A stretch of 64,000 nt of DNA from Candidatus Aminicenantota bacterium (GCA_020344415.1 CP070825.1:2513397-2577396); one strand, 5' to 3'; counted from the first letter of the stretch, positions 45,472-54,932 are shown. Translations and numbers: made by a program. Notes: generated by a model from the sequence alone, not told the origin.

Positions 45472-46337
45472 TTACTTAATCTTTTGTCGATTAAGTCAGC
45501 AAGAAGCCCTATGGCTAGAAGATGGAGCCCTGTGACGAAAAGAAGGATCGTGGTTATATCCATGATCCTACCCTTAAGGTAAGATACGATAAGAACGACG
45601 AAGGAAAGGATTATGAAAAAACTACTCAGCGGCAAGAAAATCTTTAGAGGATTGAAGAACATAACCGTTCTTATGATGAGTTGAAAAAAATTCAATGTAT
45701 CTCTGAAGGGTTTTATCTTGGATTTGCCTTTTCTTTTGTAATAGTCGATCGGGAAATATATGATTTTGTGATTATTGGCTAGAAGAGACAGGGTTAAGGT
45801 TGTTGTGAATGAAAAACCTTTTGGCAGGTATTTGAATGATCTCATGATCATTTCTTTCTTGACTATTCTCAATCCCGAATTCAAATCTGAAATCTCTTCC
45901 TCGCTCAAATATTCTGCAAGCTTTCTCAGGACGAATTTAGGGAATCTTCTGAATATTCCTATTTCTACTTTCTTTCCTACTCTTGCTCCAATGGCCATAT
46001 CTGCCTTTTCCGCAAGTAGTTTTTCAAATAGCGCAGAGATTTTTTCATGGGGATATGAGCCGTCCGCATCTGTTATCGCAATATATTCATGAGAAGAAAT
46101 CTTCAGGCCTTGCTTTATTGCTGCTCCATAGCCTTTGTTTTTTTTGTGAGTTATGACCTTAATTTGATCGAGTTTGATAGATTCCAGGATTTGCGGGGTT
46201 TTATCTTTGGAGCCGTCATCAACAAAGATGATCTCTATGCCAGGATTTTCTTCCAGAAGTCCCCTGAAGTAATTTACTGTTTCTGCAATCGCCTTTTCTT
46301 CGTTGTATACAGGGATGATTATAGAAAGGTCTTCCAT
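45468..46337 (-). CDS. GT2-family glycosyltransferase (DPM/polyprenyl-phosphate type)
   Basis: 289 residues. GT-A motifs: IIIPVYNEEKAI, FVDDGSKDKTPQIL, KNKGYGAAIKQGL and ITDADGSYP (the DxD position). Two transmembrane helices end the protein, as in bactoprenyl-phosphate glycosyltransferases that make the lipid-linked sugar donors used by GT-C enzymes. This would supply the GT-C proteins encoded at 37.7-41.5 kb (inference). Its coding region is coupled to the radical SAM gene by a four-base overlap. Confidence 0.88.
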   Translation of the reverse strand: MEDLSIIIPVYNEEKAIAETVNYFRGLLEENPGIEIIFVDDGSKDKTPQILESIKLDQIKVITHKKNKGYGAAIKQGLKISSHEYIAITDADGSYPHEKISALFEKLLAEKADMAIGARVGKKVEIGIFRRFPKFVLRKLAEYLSEEEISDLNSGLRIVKKEMIMRSFKYLPKGFSFTTTLTLSLLANNHKIIYFPIDYYKRKGKSKIKPFRDTLNFFQLIIRTVMFFNPLKIFLPLSSFFIILSFVVLIVSYLKGRIMDITTILLFVTGLHLLAIGLLADLIDKRLSK

Positions 46338-46359
46338 TTTGTAAGATTATACCATAATT

Positions 46360-47616
46360 TTAATAGAGTAAATATTTTTTACGCTTTTCCTGGAAGATTA
46401 ACTCTTCTTCTTCCATTTCTTCCATTAATCTCTTGTAGGTTATTCCTCCTTTAAGAAAGCGGACCAAAAGGTCATTTCCAAACATCAGATTAAGACGGCG
46501 CGGACTCGGGGAGATTTTATCTGGATGCCGCTCTTTCAGAGCTTTTATTAGAGCAATGGCAAAGCGAAGAGAACAAAATTTTTCTTCTTCGGTGATTCGA
46601 ACTCGAATACCATGACATGTTTCGTTCTCATACAGAGGATGAAGAGCTTTCCCGGGTAGTGATAGGGGAGAATAATCTGCAGAGTCAAGCTCAATCCCCC
46701 ATGACCTTTTTTCGCTCAGGCTTTTTATTATGGAGAGAGGGTCAAGCCACGGTGCTCCAAACTGGAGAAAGGGAGATGGAGTTCCCCGCCCTTCATTCAG
46801 GTTTATCGCTTCGAACAAACCTGTGCCAGGATATATTATGGCTGTTTCAGGAGTCGGCATGTTAGGAGATGGGGGAATCCAGGGAAGACCTGTGTCTTTC
46901 CAGAAGTAATTTCTCCTCCAGCCTTCCATTTTGACCACATGGAGCGCGCCCTCTTCAGGCACCCATCCTTCTCCTTTCATCATCATCGCCAATTCACCTG
47001 ATGTTAGCCCATATCTTACTGGAATGGGGAAGGCTCCGATAAAAGACTGGTATTCTGGCAGCAGAAGAGGGCCTTCGATGATAACACCTCCGGCAGGATT
47101 AGGCCTGTCCATTACATAGACAGGTGTTTTTGCTTTAGAGGCGGCTTCCAGAACATATTTGAGGGTTGTTATGTAGGTATAAAAGCGTGTTCCCACATCC
47201 TGAATATCATAAACAAAGGCATCGATTTCACGAATCTGTTTTGGTGTGGGTTTGCGCGTTTTTCCATAGAGGCTGAATATTTTGATTCCTTTGTGCTCGC
47301 TGTCAAGGATCTCTTTTCCTCCTTCTGTGAAACCTGAAAATCCGTGCTCAGGAGAAAATATGGCACGGACTTTGTGTCCTTTTTCAAGAAGGGATTGGAT
47401 AAGGGACTTTCCTCCGGGAAGAACAGAAGTGTGGTTGATTACCAGGCCCAACCGCTCATTTTGAAGCTCGGCTGGAAAATTTTTTATGAAATTCTCATTG
47501 CCTAGCTTTACTTGTCTTCTAGAAGAAGAGATTTCTGATGATGAAAGGCAAAATACCAATGCAGTGCTTATGGTAATCAGAAGGAGAAAGCCGTTGAATT
47601 TTTTCCGTTCCATCAC
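46360..47616 (-). CDS. namZ: Exo-beta-N-acetylmuramidase NamZ family (DUF1343)
   Basis: 418 residues with an N-terminal signal/anchor (FLLLITISTALVFCLSS). DUF1343 motifs: GLVINHTSVLPGG, IFSPEHGFSG, DAFVYDIQDVGTRFYTYI, MDRPNPAGG and the later PGTGLFEAINLNEGRGTPSPF. NamZ removes MurNAc from the non-reducing end of peptidoglycan fragments. Its start is three bases from the stop of the MurQ/GKRP-like gene, so both should act in the same murein-turnover pathway. The catalytic Glu cannot be pinned from this reading. Confidence 0.9.
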   Translation of the reverse strand: MMERKKFNGFLLLITISTALVFCLSSSEISSSRRQVKLGNENFIKNFPAELQNERLGLVINHTSVLPGGKSLIQSLLEKGHKVRAIFSPEHGFSGFTEGGKEILDSEHKGIKIFSLYGKTRKPTPKQIREIDAFVYDIQDVGTRFYTYITTLKYVLEAASKAKTPVYVMDRPNPAGGVIIEGPLLLPEYQSFIGAFPIPVRYGLTSGELAMMMKGEGWVPEEGALHVVKMEGWRRNYFWKDTGLPWIPPSPNMPTPETAIIYPGTGLFEAINLNEGRGTPSPFLQFGAPWLDPLSIIKSLSEKRSWGIELDSADYSPLSLPGKALHPLYENETCHGIRVRITEEEKFCSLRFAIALIKALKERHPDKISPSPRRLNLMFGNDLLVRFLKGGITYKRLMEEMEEEELIFQEKRKKYLLY

Positions 47617-47619
47617 TCT

Positions 47620-49800
47620 TTAATTCGATTGAGAAGTAACATTTGAAAGATAACGGCGCAGCCCTATCCGTTTTACGATATACAAAGCATATTCCTGGGA
47701 AAGGCCTACTTTAAGTCGCAGAGACTCAAGGATTCGGATGATTGACAGGGCAACTTCAGGGGGCTGGTCTGCATCCCTGTTTTTATCTTTAAGAAAGTCC
47801 ATGGCTTCAAAAAGAACAGCATTGGCCTCACCATAGGAGATTAGTTTTTGGAATCCATAGAGTTTTACCCATTGAGGACGGCTCAAAATGTCATTTACAT
47901 GGGATTGGATAAGATAGGTTGCACGCCCTATGAGCTTGAGGTTGCTGGGGCTGACATTGGTCATGGTGTTTCCGATGACTTTCCCCAGGTGAGCCATGAC
48001 TGCTGTTGAATGAGCATTGAGAAGGATTTTAAGGGCAACCTGCTGATTCAGACCGAGAGGGTCATTTTCCCATTTCATATTCAAGGCTACAAGTGAATCT
48101 TTTCCTTCGACATCCATTTCTTTTATCTTTTGCACGAGTTTTGTGATTTCTTTTGTGGATTTGTCTGTGATGAGGATGAGGGCCACTCTGCCGCCTTTCT
48201 TCAAAATGAGGTCGATGAATTTTCGGAAATCAGAGCTTTTCTTCTTTAGCTTATCTTCTTCAGGGCTGATGCAAACCACAACTCCGAGGTCCCCTGATTC
48301 GGGACCTCTATTTTTCAAGTTGAACTCTGAGAAAGAAAAATCATACAAAAGTTGCTGATCATTTCCTGCGTTTTTTAAGCTTTCCAGGGCTGCTTTTCTG
48401 AGGGGATTATCCCAGATTTCTTCCTCAAACGGCTTCTTGTAAAACCTGGCCGACAGGCCTTTGAACGGTCGTCCGAGAAATGCATGCCAGGCATCATCGA
48501 GATTGGCGGCAGGGGTCCAGACCTGTAGCCAACTCTTCCTTTTTGGTTCCATTACCGTATCCAAGGGGAAGAGGCGAAAAGTCGGACTTCTTTCCGTGCT
48601 GTCGATGAAGACAGTTATCAGTCCTTTCCGGGCAAAGTAAGTGGAGAAATGACTGTTTTTGTATGTTTGGGCTTCCAACTCAGTGAATTTAGCTATTGAA
48701 GGAACATTCCTCTTGACTTCTCTTAATATAGATGAGAATTCTCTCAGTTTCTCTTCTAGCCTCAGTTCATTCTTGAACCCGAGTTTCGACATTTCCTTAT
48801 TTGAAAGGAATTTTCTCAGTGTCCTGTCAATCGCCACCTGCAGAATATTCCCGAGGACAAAAGTTTCGATTGTCGCAGCCTGCATCCGAGTGGAGCCGGT
48901 GATGGCCTGAGGACCTGTTGTAAGGTTGATTTTAGTGATGCCAGGTTCTTCCAGGACTATTCTGCTCCGGAGAAAAGGATATAGTGTTTCATCAGGGTTG
49001 TTATAGATAAAATAGAGTTTCTTTCTGGTCCATTTTGGATCATAAACCTCATCTTTTTTCCACTGCTCCAAGGCAGCAAAGATCGTTCCGATAACCGATG
49101 AAGTCTCTCCCCCTTCTGTTACACAGATAACCACATCCTCTCTTTTGACATTTCTGTCTTTGAGTTGGAGGCGGCCGATAAGCTGGAGGTCTTCGAATCC
49201 TTCAAGTGAACTGATGAGCGCCCGGTCGCCGCCCGTCATTTCTCCGATGAGTTGGCTTGCGACAGCATCTCCGAGAGAGGATTTGATTTTTGACCAGATC
49301 TTTTCTTCTTTCTTGACTTTTTTCCAGAAAGGACTCCATAGCGAGCTTTCCATTTGTTTGGCTAGGCGGCCGGTGGCTCCGCAGCCATAAATGTATATTT
49401 TTTGCCTGGAGAAAAGAGCGTCTTGTATGGCTTGAATAGCCTGTTCTAGAGGTTCTTTTTCTGTGGCGAGTATTTCAAGTTTCTCCACTATATCATCGTC
49501 TACGGCGAAAAGCATGTGAAGTCCGCTTTCGCTTTCCTTTAGGATTCTCTCGCTTAAATTCCGAGTCCTAAGGTGGCGCTGTTCTGTCAAGAGCGTGTGA
49601 AGCTGAAATTGAGTTTTATTCTGAACGTAATCAATGGATTCTGGAGAGGGTGTAAGTCCCAGAAGCTTAAGGAGGCTGATTTTAGATTCAGGAACTTGAG
49701 AGGTCTCCTGTTGCCAATTTGCGGAAACATAAACATTCGATATCAACAAAGGTAAGGATAGAATCAAGAGGGAAACAAGATAAATTCTGTTTGAGTTCAA
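47620..49800 (-). CDS. Double-SIS MurQ/GKRP-like protein with N-terminal signal peptide
   Basis: 726 residues. The MurQ core is clear: IYGCGATGRLAKQ (139-145 region), GGDRALISSLEGFEDL with a Glu where MurQ has its catalytic acid, VICVTEGGETSSV and TGSTRMQAAT (301-310). A second SIS half ends with HSTAVMAHLGKVIGNTMTNVSPSNLKLIGRA, another MurQ hallmark. This two-lobed, 700-residue shape resembles eukaryotic GKRP more than the 300-residue bacterial etherase. The first 28 residues look like a signal peptide, odd for a cytosolic enzyme. Next to namZ, so likely handling MurNAc or MurNAc-6-P or a regulatory sugar phosphate. Confidence 0.8.
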   Translation of the reverse strand: MNSNRIYLVSLLILSLPLLISNVYVSANWQQETSQVPESKISLLKLLGLTPSPESIDYVQNKTQFQLHTLLTEQRHLRTRNLSERILKESESGLHMLFAVDDDIVEKLEILATEKEPLEQAIQAIQDALFSRQKIYIYGCGATGRLAKQMESSLWSPFWKKVKKEEKIWSKIKSSLGDAVASQLIGEMTGGDRALISSLEGFEDLQLIGRLQLKDRNVKREDVVICVTEGGETSSVIGTIFAALEQWKKDEVYDPKWTRKKLYFIYNNPDETLYPFLRSRIVLEEPGITKINLTTGPQAITGSTRMQAATIETFVLGNILQVAIDRTLRKFLSNKEMSKLGFKNELRLEEKLREFSSILREVKRNVPSIAKFTELEAQTYKNSHFSTYFARKGLITVFIDSTERSPTFRLFPLDTVMEPKRKSWLQVWTPAANLDDAWHAFLGRPFKGLSARFYKKPFEEEIWDNPLRKAALESLKNAGNDQQLLYDFSFSEFNLKNRGPESGDLGVVVCISPEEDKLKKKSSDFRKFIDLILKKGGRVALILITDKSTKEITKLVQKIKEMDVEGKDSLVALNMKWENDPLGLNQQVALKILLNAHSTAVMAHLGKVIGNTMTNVSPSNLKLIGRATYLIQSHVNDILSRPQWVKLYGFQKLISYGEANAVLFEAMDFLKDKNRDADQPPEVALSIIRILESLRLKVGLSQEYALYIVKRIGLRRYLSNVTSQSN

Positions 49801-49883
49801 TTTTAATATCCTCTGTGATGGCTCTAATGCAGAGCTTCGACTCTGCAGATAACAGCACGAAATATCAGAGTGCCCAAACGTTC

Positions 49884-50393
49884 TCAGCCGTATTGATGGC
49901 TGTCATCGAGAATATCGCCTTTCTGCCAATCCGTAATCCACTCCTTCACACGGAAAGCTCTCATTTTTCCATCCTCCGTGGAACAGACAACTCGGTTAAG
50001 GCCGGCATTGATAATCATTTTTTTGCAGATATAGCAGGGGAAAGCATTTATTGGTTCCTCTTTTCCGAATATTTTCCCGTAAATGTACATGTCGCCTCCC
50101 AAGAGGCTCACTCCAGCTCTGGCTGCGTTTATGATGGCATTCTGTTCAGCATGGACGCTGCGGCACAGCTCATAACGTTGTCCGTGAGGAATTTTCAGTT
50201 TGTCTCTCAGGCAAAAACCGTGTTCAAAGCTGTCTCTGGTCTTCCTTGGAGCCCCTGCGTATCCAGTGGAGATGATTTGATCATCACGGATGATAATGGC
50301 ACCGATGGATCGCCGAAAACATGTGCTCCGCAGGGCAACTTCCTTGGCAATCCCTATGTAATATTCATCCTTGGATATTCTTTTTGGTTTCAT
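49884..50393 (-). CDS. Deoxycytidylate (dCMP) deaminase family
   Basis: 169 residues. Zinc site His81-Ala-Glu83 (VHAEQNAI) and PCYIC (Cys120, Cys123), with RRSIGAIIIRDDQIISTGYAGAP. Converts dCMP to dUMP for thymidylate supply. Its ATG overlaps the stop of the P-loop kinase gene by four bases (ATGA), suggesting joint function in deoxynucleotide metabolism. Members of the same fold also include ComE-type and riboflavin enzymes, but spacing favours dCMP deaminase. Confidence 0.88.
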   Translation of the reverse strand: MKPKRISKDEYYIGIAKEVALRSTCFRRSIGAIIIRDDQIISTGYAGAPRKTRDSFEHGFCLRDKLKIPHGQRYELCRSVHAEQNAIINAARAGVSLLGGDMYIYGKIFGKEEPINAFPCYICKKMIINAGLNRVVCSTEDGKMRAFRVKEWITDWQKGDILDDSHQYG

Positions 50394-50929
50394 AACAATT
50401 CCTCCAGCTTTTTATAAAGATCTTCAAGGGAGCCATCATTGATGAGAGTATGGTCTGCCATTTTCATGCAGTTGAGGAGTTGTTGTCCTTTTTCGTATTC
50501 CTTCATTTCCTCTTTTTCTTTATTGATGAATTCCTCGAGAGTTGAGGCAGATTCTTTCCTTCCTCTTTTCTTTACCCTCTCATGTCTTAACTCGACAGGT
50601 GCATCAACGGACAGCAGAATAAAATCTTTTTGTTTTCTCAGATATTTAACCTCGCTTGGGTTTCGAATACTGTCTATAACAGCCCTATTCTTGAGCTTCT
50701 TCATGACGCGTTTTGCTAGGATATCAGGGCCAAATTTTTCTCTCAGTTCATTTCCCTTTTTTATGAGGTTGTTTCGGGTTATGTCTCTCCCTTTTTTTTG
50801 GAGTTCTTCGCGAATCAGGTCTGAGAGGGAGAAGTAAGTATATCCCCTATTTTTGAACCATGCAGCCACCTCTCCCTTCCCAGCGCCGTTTGTGCCTGTC
50901 AGCCCGATGATTCTTGTGTCTTTTTTCAC
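50390..50929 (-). CDS. P-loop nucleoside/nucleotide kinase-like protein (AAA_18/dephospho-CoA-kinase-like)
   Basis: 179 residues. Walker A GLTGTNGAGKGE near the N-terminus, then RAVIDSIRNPSEVKYLR and LLSVDAPVELRHERVKKRGR, a lid-type arginine region. It resembles archaeal dephospho-CoA-kinase-like and deoxynucleotide kinases. The coupled dCMP deaminase suggests a dNMP kinase. It overlaps both the downstream deaminase and the upstream aldehyde dehydrogenase by four bases. Confidence 0.75.
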   Translation of the reverse strand: MKKDTRIIGLTGTNGAGKGEVAAWFKNRGYTYFSLSDLIREELQKKGRDITRNNLIKKGNELREKFGPDILAKRVMKKLKNRAVIDSIRNPSEVKYLRKQKDFILLSVDAPVELRHERVKKRGRKESASTLEEFINKEKEEMKEYEKGQQLLNCMKMADHTLINDGSLEDLYKKLEELL

Positions 50930-52569
50930 TTTTTAAAAAACCGATTTGCTATTTTAATAATATTTTGAACGGAATTTCCTTCTCTAATCCTTTGCCAATA
51001 AGGCAATAGAGAGAATGCGGTCTTAGCTTTTTTCGCGAGCCGATCATGATGAAGCAGGGTTATAGATTTTTCTATAATCTTTGGCAAAGAGGAATCGTAA
51101 GGATACCACCACAATTGGCTCTTTTTTTTGATGAAGTCGAGGCTTACATATTTGATGTTTACCAAGTCAAGAAGACCGAAGTCTCCATGAGAGCGTCCAA
51201 TCCCTGTCTGTTTAATCCCTCCCCATATCGCCCCTGGTTCGACAAAAGAAAACATGTGGTCGTTCACAGTAACAGAACCAGCTTCAATTCTCTCTGCCAT
51301 CCTTTTAGCCATTTTCTTATCCCTTGTCCAGACAGAAGCAGTCAAACCGTATTGGCAGTCATTGGCGAGGGCGAGAGCTTCGTCTGGCTCAGAAAAACAC
51401 ATTATAGGAAGTGCAGGACCGAATGTCTCTTCCTTCATAATTTTCATGGAATGGTTGACATTGGTCAACACTGTTGGCTCGAAAAAATTGCCGGGAGCAC
51501 TTTTTATCCTTTCCCCCCCGCATAAAATCTGAGCTCCATTGCTTGTGGCGTCTTTAATATGGTCTTCCACGACTTCAAGTTGTGAGAGCGTCACCATCGG
51601 GCCAATCTCTATTCCTGGTTCAATGGGATTTCCTACTCTCAGTTTACGGGTTAAGATCAAAACCTTCTCTATAAATTTATCCGCAATTTCTTCGGCGACA
51701 TATACTCTCTCTATAGAAGCACAACTCTGGCCGCAATTCATAAAGGCGCCCCAGATTGCTCCACAAGAGGCTCTTTCCAGGTCAGCATCCTTGAGAACGA
51801 TCATCGGGTCTTTACCCCCTAGTTCGAGAACAATGTTAGTCAAGTTCTGGCTGGCAAGTTCCATTATTCTTTTACCAGTGGAAACGCTCCCTGTGAACAT
51901 GATTGTCTGAATCTCAGGATTTGTTATCATTTGCTCTGCAATCGATACTTTTGAGGTCACAATATTCAAAACACCCGGAGGGAGCCCGGCTTCGATCAAT
52001 ATTTCACCGATCAATAATGCAACCAAAGGAGTCGACGTAGATGGCCTGAATATCACTGTATTTCCTGCAGTTATGGCGCTGAGGATATCATAGAACGGAA
52101 TCAGAAAAGGAAAATTCCATGGAGAAATAACGAAAGTTATTCCTAATGGTTGAGATCGAAAAGAGCTTTTTTTGCTTGAAAAAAAGGCTACGTAATGTCT
52201 AGCTTTCTTTGACCTTTGTGATTTCTTAAGAGCTGAGGCATAGAAGTCCAGCGCCTCCAGGCTTCCTAATACCTCCACTGACAAGGATTCTGTATAAGGA
52301 GAGCCTTTCTCTAGTGTGATTATATTTGCCACTTCGCTGCTTCTCTGGAGGAGGATTCTTTTTGCACTCTTGAATATTTCCTTTTTTTCCTTGGAAGGAA
52401 GGGACTGCCATAAAGGGAAAGCTTCTTTAGCAGCGAGGATGGCTTTTTCGCTTTCCTCTGCTGAGGCAAGGCTTGCCTCTCCCACGGGCTCCAAAGTGGC
52501 AGGGTTGGTGGATGTTATTTTTTCTCTCGTCTCAAACCGCTCGTTTCCGATGATAAGCCTTCCGTCCAT
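50926..52569 (-). CDS. NAD(P)-dependent aldehyde dehydrogenase
   Basis: 547 residues. Catalytic Cys283 in MNCGQSCASIERV, the Glu motif in LELGGKDPMIV, a Rossmann-type FTGSVSTGKRI and a late EETFGPALPIM. N-terminus contains RFETREKITSTNPAT, the usual ALDH opening. Some 50-70 residues longer at the C-terminus than common ALDHs, ending in an amphipathic/basic tail that may contact the membrane, as in fatty-aldehyde enzymes. Five bases before it the DUF362 gene ends. Substrate unknown. Confidence 0.9.
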   Translation of the reverse strand: MDGRLIIGNERFETREKITSTNPATLEPVGEASLASAEESEKAILAAKEAFPLWQSLPSKEKKEIFKSAKRILLQRSSEVANIITLEKGSPYTESLSVEVLGSLEALDFYASALKKSQRSKKARHYVAFFSSKKSSFRSQPLGITFVISPWNFPFLIPFYDILSAITAGNTVIFRPSTSTPLVALLIGEILIEAGLPPGVLNIVTSKVSIAEQMITNPEIQTIMFTGSVSTGKRIMELASQNLTNIVLELGGKDPMIVLKDADLERASCGAIWGAFMNCGQSCASIERVYVAEEIADKFIEKVLILTRKLRVGNPIEPGIEIGPMVTLSQLEVVEDHIKDATSNGAQILCGGERIKSAPGNFFEPTVLTNVNHSMKIMKEETFGPALPIMCFSEPDEALALANDCQYGLTASVWTRDKKMAKRMAERIEAGSVTVNDHMFSFVEPGAIWGGIKQTGIGRSHGDFGLLDLVNIKYVSLDFIKKKSQLWWYPYDSSLPKIIEKSITLLHHDRLAKKAKTAFSLLPYWQRIREGNSVQNIIKIANRFFKK

Positions 52570-52574
52570 AAGAA

Positions 52575-53858
52575 TTAGATCCTTCCTTTGATGAATCTTT
52601 TAAACCAGGTAAGAAATAGAAAAAAATAGCTATCCATGATGAGATCAAACCTCAATAGAGGATTGAAGAGACGAGCCTTTATGAATAACCAGAGGATGAG
52701 GTCCTTATGCCTTGGAGGACAGCCTTTGATACTTCTTCTTTTTCGGGCCTCGATTTTTCCTTTGACTTCAGAGCATGAGCCAATGAGCATCAATCTATCG
52801 GTTGAAACATCTCCTTTATAATTGCCTATAACCACAGTCCATGGAGGTAGATTTTCCCAGAGTTCTTGCTTTCGGTCTTTAATCATATAGAGCCAATCCA
52901 GAAAAACACCATGGCATCCGCCAGTACAATAAGGCTCGCCGACTTCTATATTCATATTGCAATCTACCTCATTGATTTTCACAAAACCGGTATCCCAGGT
53001 CTTTGTTTTTTGTTGGATTTCTTCAAGGGAAACATCTCCTTCTATTTCAATATCGTCGAGATGAATGGGCCCGTATCCTCTTTCGTGAGCAAGGCGGAGA
53101 TGGTTTATATTTTGCGGATCTAGATGAAGGATATGAGCGCAGACGGCATCATGGGCCACGGGATTCCTAGCCATCAGGATTATTCCTAAGTGCCTTCCGA
53201 GTTGAGTGAATTGATTCCCACCCATGGATATTTCGATAGCATCTGTAGCGATGAAATCAGGGAATCCTACTTCTAAAAGATCAACGATTTTTTCATCGAG
53301 ATGCATGTTATGATTCCAGATTCTCTCTCTGTCGAGTAAAAGCCCAATGTTGAGCTTAATCGCGCCTGTCAAGCCATGTGTCAGGATATTGCTCTTAAGC
53401 TTGGGTGCGTAGAGGAGAAAATCGTTGTCTACAATCTCTTTCGCTGTGGTTATATGCTTGTGTATCTTCCCTTTATGGAGAGAAAGTGTTTTTTTTCTTG
53501 CCTCTTCAATCGGAAGAAGCTTAATCTTGTGTTTTTTTTTGAGCTTGTAGTAGCCAGCCCTTCTGAACATCCTGGATGTGGGTATTCCTGCTCCGCATTT
53601 TTCAGCGACAACAATCTTTGCTGCACTCTTTTTTTCATTCCTTAAGGCAGAAATTAAACCATCAAGAAATTCGGGACCTGTAAATGCCGAAGGTGCAATT
53701 TTAGCGTGGGCTACGACTACGTTTGGTTTGATGGTGATCCGTCCTTGAGCTTTTGAATTCAGTTCGAACTGGGAAAGGCGTTCTCTTATGATTTGTTCGA
53801 TTTCTTCGGGGTGGTAATTAGGGGATCTTCGTATAATGACTTTCTCTTTTATTCTCAT
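52575..53858 (-). CDS. DUF362 domain protein
   Basis: 427 residues. DUF362 core: ITIKPNVVVAHAKIAPSAFTGPEFLDGLI, KIVVAEKCGAG, FLLYAPKLKSNILTHGLTGAIKLNIG, and the Asp/Gly region GHLGIILMARNPVAHDAVCAHIL. The C-terminus ends with a hydrophobic segment (FDLIMDSYFFLFLTWFKRF). DUF362 proteins often carry 4Fe-4S clusters; here the Cys set around EVDCNMNIEVGEPYCTGGCHG may serve that role. Its stop is five bases before the aldehyde dehydrogenase start, so the two probably work together. Function unknown. Confidence 0.82.
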   Translation of the reverse strand: MRIKEKVIIRRSPNYHPEEIEQIIRERLSQFELNSKAQGRITIKPNVVVAHAKIAPSAFTGPEFLDGLISALRNEKKSAAKIVVAEKCGAGIPTSRMFRRAGYYKLKKKHKIKLLPIEEARKKTLSLHKGKIHKHITTAKEIVDNDFLLYAPKLKSNILTHGLTGAIKLNIGLLLDRERIWNHNMHLDEKIVDLLEVGFPDFIATDAIEISMGGNQFTQLGRHLGIILMARNPVAHDAVCAHILHLDPQNINHLRLAHERGYGPIHLDDIEIEGDVSLEEIQQKTKTWDTGFVKINEVDCNMNIEVGEPYCTGGCHGVFLDWLYMIKDRKQELWENLPPWTVVIGNYKGDVSTDRLMLIGSCSEVKGKIEARKRRSIKGCPPRHKDLILWLFIKARLFNPLLRFDLIMDSYFFLFLTWFKRFIKGRI

Positions 53859-53859
53859 C

Positions 53860-54633
53860 CTATCCGGCTAAGTCTTCTTCTCGACTCTTTTCTTTCTTCT
53901 TTCTTTTTTTTCCAAAGATGAAAGCGATCAGAATGCCCAGTCCATAAAGGGCCAGCATAGGAACAGCGAGGATACTTTGATTTATAACATCTGGGCTGGG
54001 AGTAATTATGGCTGCAACGATAAAAACAACTAAAACCGCATATTTAAAGTTTTTTATCATCCATCTGGATGTGATGATTCCCATGCGAGAGAGAAAGAAG
54101 ACCAGCGTAGGCAGTTCAAAAACAATTGCGATTCCCAAAAGAATCCGGAGCGCGAGGCTGAAGAACTGATCAACTGTGATAACAGGTTGAAATTCTTTTC
54201 CCATCCTAAGGAAGAATCCACAAGCAAAGGGAAAGGCTATAAAGTATCCAAAGAGCGCTCCTAGGGTGAAAAAGAACGAAGTAAAGAGCACAAAGGGAAC
54301 GACATATTTTTTCTCTTTCCGGTAGAGCCCTGGGGCGATGAAATACCATAACTGAAGGAAGATGAAAGGTGAGGAGATGAAGATCGAGGTTAGAAAGGAT
54401 ACTTTGATATACACCATAAAAGGTGCAGTTAGAGTTGTAAAGGCTAATTTTTCCCCTTCTGGAAGAAATTGAGTAACTGGGTGGGAGAGGATTTCATATA
54501 GCTTCTCGTGAAAAAACCAGGCAATGACAGTGGCTACAATAATCGCTATGAAGGAATAAAATAGCCTTTTCCTGAGGTCTTCGAGATGTTCAAGGAAGGT
54601 CATCTCATCAGGAGATTTTGTTGCCTTCCTCAT
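53860..54633 (-). CDS. tatC: Twin-arginine translocase subunit TatC
   Basis: A six-helix core subunit of the Tat system that recognises twin-arginine signal peptides. [18 protein letters not shown] is the classic N-terminus, and the conserved [12 protein letters not shown] loop and [35 protein letters not shown] follow. ATG 54633 has AAAGGA upstream; ATG 54603, four bases after the tatA stop, is an alternative that keeps all conserved sequence; a TTG at 54642 is also open. It precedes DUF362 by one base. Confidence 0.94.
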   Translation of the reverse strand: MRKATKSPDEMTFLEHLEDLRKRLFYSFIAIIVATVIAWFFHEKLYEILSHPVTQFLPEGEKLAFTTLTAPFMVYIKVSFLTSIFISSPFIFLQLWYFIAPGLYRKEKKYVVPFVLFTSFFFTLGALFGYFIAFPFACGFFLRMGKEFQPVITVDQFFSLALRILLGIAIVFELPTLVFFLSRMGIITSRWMIKNFKYAVLVVFIVAAIITPSPDVINQSILAVPMLALYGLGILIAFIFGKKRKKKEKSREEDLAG

Positions 54634-54853
54634 TTTCTTCAATATCCTTTTCGAGCTCTTCTTTTATTTCTTTAAAATCCTCGGCCTGAATCTCTTCTTC
54701 GATCTTCTCTTTTATTTCGTCAGACGTTTTCCTGAATTCCCGGAGTGTTTTTCCTATTGATCTTCCTACTTCTGGTAGTTTTTTAGGACCGAAGATAAGC
54801 AGCGCAATGGCTAAGATGATGAGTAATTCAGGAAAACCTATGTTTCCAAACAT
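54608..54853 (-). CDS. tatA: Twin-arginine translocase subunit TatA/TatB
   Basis: 81 residues: the [41 protein letters not shown] start with one membrane helix, hinge FGPKKLPE and amphipathic helix, then an acidic tail rich in Glu. The absence of a second tatA/tatB suggests a minimal TatAC system, common in such bacteria; TatA and TatB cannot be told apart. Overlaps tatC slightly. Confidence 0.92.
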   Translation of the reverse strand: MFGNIGFPELLIILAIALLIFGPKKLPEVGRSIGKTLREFRKTSDEIKEKIEEEIQAEDFKEIKEELEKDIEENEEGNKIS

Positions 54854-54932
54854 TTGACTTTCTTTTTAAAGGAAAATGCAAAGGGAAATATAGCCTTTAG
54901 ACTGAGATAAGTCAAGGAAGCATTTCCTGGAA

